A stretch of DNA of 13,536 nucleotides from Rhizopus sp. PT2906 (Eukaryota > Mucoromycota > Mucoromycetes > Mucorales > Rhizopodaceae): positions 1-13,536 of the forward strand of contig JAMYHX010000758.1 of assembly GCA_025529335.1 (NCBI GenBank), given 5' to 3'. Below, in pieces: positions 8,698-13,536 of the stretch; position 1 is the first letter of the stretch; each line of letters begins with the position of its first letter. Below the pieces are notes generated by a model. It was not told the DNA's origin. It saw only the letters and a list, made by a program, of their open reading frames with translations, and ran no database searches. Position numbers and translations under genes: made by a program.

Positions 8698-10025
8698 ATG
8701 TTGGAATCAATACCAGGAAAAATATTTGTTGTCGGTGTGGTATGCCTCATCTGCTTCATTGCTTACTCATCGCAACTATGTATATTTATTCCTGCTTACG
8801 AAACAAGCGATAGTATCCTGTTATTGGTTCCATTTAATATTTTGGTGCTATTTGTATTTTACAACTATTATCTGGCTGTAACAACTGATCCTGGCAAGAT
8901 TCCAACGAATTGGGTAAATTATAAACACCATGTCAATCTACTTGCCTATACCAACGCTCATAAAGGAGCCTCCTTCTTCTTTAATAGCGCCCGTGATAGC
9001 CACAGAAGGCATTACAGGTCCAAGGTATTGCAAAACATGCAAGACATATAAACCTCCTAGGAGTCATCATTGTAGATATTGTAAGCGATGTGTGCTCAAG
9101 ATGGATCATCACTGTCCTTGGATTAATAATTGTGTGGGTCATGAAAACTATGGCCATTTTTTTCGGTTTATTATCTGTGTGGATTTAGCCTGTGCCTATG
9201 TCATTGCCTTACTGATAGGTAGAGTAAGGGCTATTATGGATGCGATCAGACATTTTCAAGCAAGTACATTGTATGGGTCTAGACAAAAAGGGATGTATTA
9301 ACATGATCATAGTTTGATGCTGAGCCAAATACGTTTGTGATTGTATTTATGGTTGCCAATTTTGTATTGGCCTTTGTTGTCTTATTCGCAGTGGGCATCT
9401 TGTCTGGGTATCAATTTTATTGTTTATTGAGGAACCAAACTAATGTTGAAGCATGGGAAAGAGGAAAAGTAGAGACATTGGTAAGAAGAGGCAAGATTCT
9501 ACCTGTGAGTAAATAGAGAACAAAGTAATATAAAGGACAAAATAATAAACATGCTTATAGGTAAATTATCCATTTGACATTGGAATCTACAAAAACATCT
9601 GTCAAGTCTTGGGTCCTAACCCTCTCCTCTGGCTTTGGCCACAAAGAGCCGTCGGAGATGGTCTTTCCTTTCCTGTCGTTTCAGGCACAGATCCTCGATT
9701 ACCTTACTATTGGCCACCTCGAGACCCAGATGATTTACGACCGTCGATCTTTTCATCTAAATACAAAAGACAGCAAGAAGCTAGGAGATTACTAGCCGAG
9801 AATCCAGATGCTAACGTAGATGATGAATCGGAAGGTTATTACGACTCAGGAAGCTTTATATCTGATAGTGACGAGTATGATGAAGAAGTGGGCATGAAGA
9901 ACTTGACTGGCTTCTATGACATTTCGGCCACTTCTCCTGCACATGAACATAGTGATGAAGAAAGGCCCCTAGCTTATTTTGCTAGGAAATCACACGGTAG
10001 TCCTGTAGAAAAAAAGCAGGATTGA
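8698..10025 (+). CDS. PFA4: DHHC protein S-palmitoyltransferase, Pfa4-like
   Basis: Transfers palmitate to cysteines of target proteins. Yeast Pfa4 sits in the ER and acts on chitin synthase Chs3 and amino-acid permeases; targets here are inferred only. Exons 8698-8913, 8966-9259, 9313-9504 and 9561-10025 give 388 residues. Two membrane segments (about 9-33 and 39-61) lead to a DPG motif (64-66). The Cys-rich domain starts at RYCKTC, continues through PPRSHHCRYCKRC and has the catalytic DHHC at 119-122. Two further segments (about 150-170 and 178-205) precede a TTxE-like TNVE (213-216) and the aromatic PaCCT-type region IYKNICQVLGPNPLLW. The tail is acidic. Intron 2 (9260-9312) fits only as GC-AG (GCAAGT donor). 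The exon 2 acceptor is weak: 8966 or, one codon later, 8969 both keep frame. The ATG at 8698 is preferred over in-frame TTG at 8662. Confidence 0.9.
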
Positions 10026-10692
10026 TAACTTAAATAAATGATACCTTTTTTATATGATGTACTCCCTTTTGTCGTCAAAATGATGCTGCAAGAAATTCGC
10101 AATCCCCTTTTTGCTTGATTGTCAATCAATGTTTTTTTTTTTTTTTGACTGTATGCAATGCAAAGTAGGGCTAACCGTCGCTCTCTGAGCATAGTCGTTG
10201 TACAACCTACATATATTTTATATAAAGAAGTAATTCAATCACACAATCATAGCAATTGAGGTGAATACAAAGAGCATTGGGATCTTTTAGACACAGTATG
10301 ATTTGTATATGACTTATGCTTACAGGTTCTTAATTTATAGTGAGAAGCTGCGGATGACCTATTTGAAACGAAGCAGGCAAGGGATTGACTCTGCAATAGA
10401 AAACGCCCAAACTCAACTGAATGTTCTTTGTAGAAATTATTCGCACGTAATATAAGACCAACAACAGTTGTAAATAAAGCGCAGATGAATTGATAAGCAA
10501 GAGTCCGTCATTGTCATATTATCACGTAAACACATACATTAGTTAAAAGATATACTTGGACAAGATGTTATTATTGTGAACACTGACTCCAGATGACTTT
10601 ATATATGCAAGGTTTTTTAGTCTCTTACTTTAATGATCTTTAACAGTAACACAAGACTTTATATGTCCATAGTAACAAATTCTGCTTCAACA

Positions 10693-10711
10693 GAAAATTT
10701 GACAAATTTTC
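10693..10711. promoter_or_regulatory. 19-bp perfect palindrome upstream of ADK2
   Basis: GAAAATTTG (10693-10701) and CAAATTTTC (10703-10711) are perfect inverted halves around a single A. It lies 128 nt before the adenylate kinase ATG and 48 nt before the TATAAAAG box, a plausible place for a dimeric activator or repressor site. AT richness makes chance more likely than for a mixed sequence. Confidence 0.4.
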
Positions 10712-10758
10712 AAAAGTTCCCACTACAGGAAATTCACACATTTCTTATCAATAATTTC

Positions 10759-10838
10759 TATAAAAGGAAATTACAGTCTCTCTTTATCTTCATATCCATC
10801 TCTCTTTTTTTCTTTTCTTTTCTTTCTTTCTTTCTTTC
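10759..10838 (+). promoter_or_regulatory. ADK2 core promoter: TATA box and TTTC tract
   Basis: TATAAAAG at 10759-10766 is followed by a C/T-rich run that becomes a TTTC tandem repeat (about 10810-10838) ending directly at the ATG at 10839. The 5' leader is therefore short and almost wholly pyrimidine. Confidence 0.5.
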
Positions 10839-11816
10839 ATGCTTTTACTACGCAATTCTTTTATTCGAATCCATAAACGCTCTTTTCACGACTGCCCCAT
10901 CAATTCTATTCAACCATTGCGATTATTACTTATTGGTAGCCCCGTAAGGAGCGCATGATTAACCCCACATATTTCGATATGCTCATTTTTCAACAGGGCT
11001 CCGGTAAGGGTACGCAATCATCAAGGCTTGTCAAGAACTTTGGCGTCACTCATTTATCTAGTGGCGACTTACTTCGTAAAAATATCAGAGAAGGAACATG
11101 GGTGGGTCAACAAGCAAAACAATACGTGACCGATGGGAAATTAGTCCCTGACGGGCTCCTGATCTCTCTTGTGAATAAGGAACTACTTCATATTGGCGCT
11201 ACTGTTTGTATTTTATGTTTATTTTCTTCGGGCTTGCTTATATATATTTTATAGAATTGGCTTCTGGATGGATTTCCGAGAACGATTGAACAAGCAAAGC
11301 AGCTGGATGCTTCTTTGCGTCAATTGATGCAGCCATTGAACTTGGTTATTCATTTACAAGTGCCAGAAGAAGTCATTTTACAAAGAATCATGGGTAAGAA
11401 AGAAAAAAAGAAAGAAAAAAGATTTACAACTCATATGTGCGTATATAGATCGATGGGTTCATATACCTTCCGGTAGAGTCTACAATCTATCCTATAACCC
11501 ACCTCGTGTGCCCGGATTGGATGATATCACAGGAGAACCACTTTCGAAACGATCTGATGATAATCCAGAAGTATTTAAAGTACGCTTGGACCAACACCAT
11601 CGCATGTCAAGACCCTTACTGGACCATTACAAGGATATTGTTGTGAATGTCAAAGGAAATACAAGCGATGAGATATATCCTCAAATTGAAAGGGAAATTG
11701 TAAATAGATTAGGTATCTTGCCTGGGCATATCCCTGATGTCTCGCCTATTTCTGCATTGAAAAAGGAAAAAGTGTATAAACAAGAGAAAAAAGAGCATCA
11801 AGCGAGCAACATCTAG
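10839..11816 (+). CDS. ADK2: Mitochondrial adenylate kinase (GTP:AMP type), 4 exons
   Basis: Reversible phosphate transfer between a nucleoside triphosphate and AMP, probably GTP:AMP in the mitochondrial matrix. Exons 10839-10943, 10997-11203, 11255-11393 and 11449-11816 give 272 residues. Residues 1-28 lack acidic residues until Asp18, are rich in Arg, Ser and Leu (MLLLRNSFIRIHKRSF) and look like a mitochondrial presequence. The P-loop GSPGSGKGT (33-41, Lys39) is split by intron 1 between Pro35 and Gly36. Then come SSGDLLR, DGFPRT (109-114) and DRWVHIPSGRVYN opening a long-form LID (from 151) with YNPPRVPG and DDITGEPL. The LID lacks zinc cysteines, as in AK3 proteins. Introns are 53, 51 and 55 nt. 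The lysine-rich C-terminus is longer than usual. The start was chosen because only this frame joins in phase to the second half of the P-loop. Confidence 0.92.
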
Positions 11817-11967
11817 AATTAGAATTTGCACGCCCTGTGTCTATGTATATACATATATATATATATATATATCTTATAAATAAAACGGAATAGTGGGATT
11901 ATCATGATATATATGTGTGTATTGAGTGTATAATGTACAAAATAATGATTATATAGTAGTATGTAAA
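11817..11967. other. Convergent gap with (AT)10 microsatellite
   Basis: Only 151 nt separate the two stop codons of ADK2 and the J-domain gene. A perfect (AT)10 tract lies at 11853-11872 and an AATAAA-type hexamer follows it near 11879. No gene is visible. Confidence 0.6.
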
Positions 11968-13348
11968 TTATGAAGCAGTAATGCGCCGGTTGCTGTCAAT
12001 GATAACTTGGTCGCCATCTACTTCCTCCAAATCAGGCATAACAGATGCTTTGAGTAGACAAGGAAGACAACAGCCAGAGCAGCATAAAAGAAAAGACTAC
12101 GATAACAATGAGTGATAAGTATAGGTGGTGAATGAATAACTTACAAAGATAATAAATAGCGGAACAAATACATGCGACATGCGAACAAACACATATCCAT
12201 CCAGTCGCCTTGCCACCAGTCCGACAAGAGCATAGACTAAGACACTGACGATAACAAAGAGAGTCATACCAAACATGACTGTGATCTTTCCTTGATGCGC
12301 AATCTCAGGTTGTGGTAGTCTTGAGTATCTGTAGTACCTATAAATAAGCTCCAAACCATACTTTAAGCCTACGAGATAAAGGGGAATAAACACAATGGCC
12401 CAAGAACAATGAATTATGTCGTCAGTACGTAAGGCGATCAGAATCAAGGCACAAAGTCTCAAGATGAATAACCAATACTGCTGGAACAGATAATAGGGAA
12501 TCTGCTTTTGTTCTTGCACTGATACAATGGCAACACAACCAATGACTGAGTTCATCGTGATATGAATCAACTGGATCCCTTCAAAGATAAAATACGGTAT
12601 GAATACTTGGCATGCAGTCCAGCTGCTGAGAACCTGGTCCAATTTAAGCACAATGAAAATTTGAAAGAGGAGTAAAAGGGCGAAATTGATAATCCAGACG
12701 CCACGTTGCACCACCTTGGCTTGTTTTTCAAATCTCTTTTTCTTTCCAGCCTCATCTTCTTCCTGCATCTTTTCATCTTTGCCTTGTTCCTTTTGGCTGG
12801 AAATAATAAATCGTACGAGGTGATAAAAGATGATGATATCGATGATCCACATTGGTATCCAAACTACTCTCCACGGCCACAGTACGAGTTCATCAATACG
12901 AACAGTCAAAAAGGCGAGAAATAGAATGAATAGTGTAAATAAAAATGAAATGAAAAAGAGAATAGTGCATAGCATTGATTCAACTTGAGGATCAAATAAT
13001 GGATTCATGACTGTACCCATCATTTGTAAACCGAGCTCACCATATCGATCGTACACTCTACGCTTTTGATCGTCTCCGAGTACTTCATAAGCATAACTGA
13101 TTTCTTTAAACTAATGACCCAATCAGTTACTTTCTTTGTTACTTTTCTTTAAACTTACTTTATCTGCACTGTTTGGGTTTTTATCTGGATGATATTTTAA
13201 AGCTAATTTTCGATATGCCTAGAAAAGAAAATAAATAAAAATGATACTATAATAATCTGTTTATTACTTTTTTAATTTCTTCTGGAGTGGCAGTCTTTTG
13301 TATGCCAAGCACTTGATACAGGTTATTATTACTGCTATGACCTTCCAT
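11968..13348 (-). CDS. J-domain protein with TMEM185-like membrane region
   Basis: Exons on the minus strand, 13348-13268, 13218-13159, 13110-12145 and 12096-11968 (introns 49, 48 and 48 nt), give 411 residues. Residues 9-72 form a J domain: LYQVLGI, PEEIKKAYRKLALKYHPDKN with HPD at 37-39, then KEISYAYEVLGDD and YDRYGELG. J domains stimulate Hsp70 ATPase. The rest has about seven or eight hydrophobic spans and a four-fold repeat: R/K-x-D (RID 118, KLD 203, RTD 275, RLD 349) followed 13-14 residues later by I/V-P (133, 219, 290, 364), usually with W and VF between. This is the pattern of TMEM185/Fragile-X-F-associated membrane proteins. A charged loop (153-183, Lys/Glu-rich) lies after the second span. 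The last exon adds a Cys-rich run CCSGCCLPC (374-382). A role as membrane anchor for Hsp70 is inference; the compartment is unknown. Confidence 0.85.
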
Positions 13349-13536
13349 GAAGAAAGAAAGAAAAGGGAAAAGGGAAAAGAGAAAATTTATTTTTGACACT
13401 TTTATTCTCAGACAAGTAGGAGAAAGACAAAGAATATCATTTTTGGTTATCCCTCTCTTCCTCCTTTTTTTAATCCACAATAAGCTTTTGTTCCAATACA
13501 AAAAATTCTTGGTAAAATACCTACAAAAGGATGCAT
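13349..13536 (-). promoter_or_regulatory. Upstream region of the J-domain gene
   Basis: On the minus strand a C/T-rich tract (13350-13386, CTTTTCCC-like) precedes the ATG at 13348, matching the leaders of other genes here. Further upstream, to the window edge, another C/T-poor then purine-rich stretch follows; no TATA box or coding motif is evident. Confidence 0.4.

Larger units (their letters stand above)
10026..10838. other. Intergenic region PFA4 to adenylate kinase
   Basis: This 813-nt gap holds the PFA4 3' end (AATAAA near 10033), a palindrome TTGATTGTCAATCAA (10115-10129) followed by a T15 run (10132-10146), a TATATAAA box (10219-10226), a 19-bp palindrome (10693-10711), a TATAAAAG box (10759-10766) and a pyrimidine tract to the next ATG. 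A minus-strand frame open for 86 codons (10250-10507) lacks an ATG and matches no family I know. I found no tRNA, 5S or spliceosomal RNA. The isolated TATA box at 10219 could belong to an unseen transcript. Confidence 0.45.

Noticed and set aside
9260..9312. Frameshift or pseudogene in the PFA4 gene
   Set aside because: The apparent break disappears if the intron uses a GC donor; all family motifs before and after are intact.
10115..10146. Hairpin followed by T15, resembling a bacterial terminator
   Set aside because: The genome is eukaryotic with spliced genes; the perfect palindrome leaves almost no loop, and T runs are common here.
10247..10275. Short resemblance to the U4 snRNA 5' region (CATAGCAATTGAGG)
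   Set aside because: Only a few bases match; the conserved stem and following segments are missing.
12097..12144. Ending the J-domain protein at 12097 by reading through
   Set aside because: GTAAGT...GTAG is a standard intron of the local size, and the downstream exon continues the last membrane span with a clear stop at 11970-11968.
1..13536. CRISPR arrays, transposons, viral relics, biosynthetic cluster
   Set aside because: No regularly spaced repeats, no transposase or reverse transcriptase motifs, no terminal repeats; genes are unrelated housekeeping functions.

Overview
The window looks like AT-rich nuclear DNA from an early-diverging fungus, most probably of the Mucoromycota/Mucorales type. 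This is inferred from gene content, very short introns and AT-rich, pyrimidine-tract promoters; no marker gene proves it. Eight protein genes can be modelled. Seven are split by 46-69 nt introns, all GT-AG except one apparent GC-AG intron. I assembled every exon chain by hand from reading frame, splice sites and family motifs; no alignment was run.

Layout: 330-2021 (+) intronless F-box protein. 2332-3209 (+) class I glutamine amidotransferase-like protein, 3 exons. 3448-4035 (-) small single-Myb/SANT protein, probably 2 exons. 4036-5319 is a 1.28 kb gap with a hairpin near its right end and one weak small ORF. 5320-7074 (+) phosphomevalonate kinase (ERG8), 7 exons. 7166-8594 (-) Cdc50/Lem3-family flippase subunit, 7 exons. 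8698-10025 (+) DHHC palmitoyltransferase of the Pfa4 type, 4 exons. 10026-10838 is a gap with two TATA-like boxes and two TTG(A/T)CAA-centred palindromes. 10839-11816 (+) mitochondrial adenylate kinase (AK3/ADK2 type), 4 exons, with a start codon that is easily missed. 11968-13348 (-) J-domain protein with a multi-spanning membrane region containing four TMEM185-like repeats, 4 exons.

This is an ordinary, gene-dense housekeeping region with no mobile element, RNA gene, CRISPR array or secondary-metabolite cluster. Three gene pairs converge with short gaps (GATase/Myb 238 nt, ERG8/CDC50 91 nt, ADK2/J-protein 151 nt). CDC50 and PFA4 diverge from only 103 nt between start codons. The genes do not form one pathway. 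The closest functional theme is membranes: sterol/isoprenoid supply (ERG8), lipid flipping (CDC50), protein palmitoylation (PFA4) and a membrane-anchored J-protein. The most notable items are the J-domain/TMEM185-like architecture, the CDC50/PFA4 divergent promoter, the GC-AG intron in PFA4, and several near-perfect palindromes in promoters. I do not see convincing evidence of a wholly new system.
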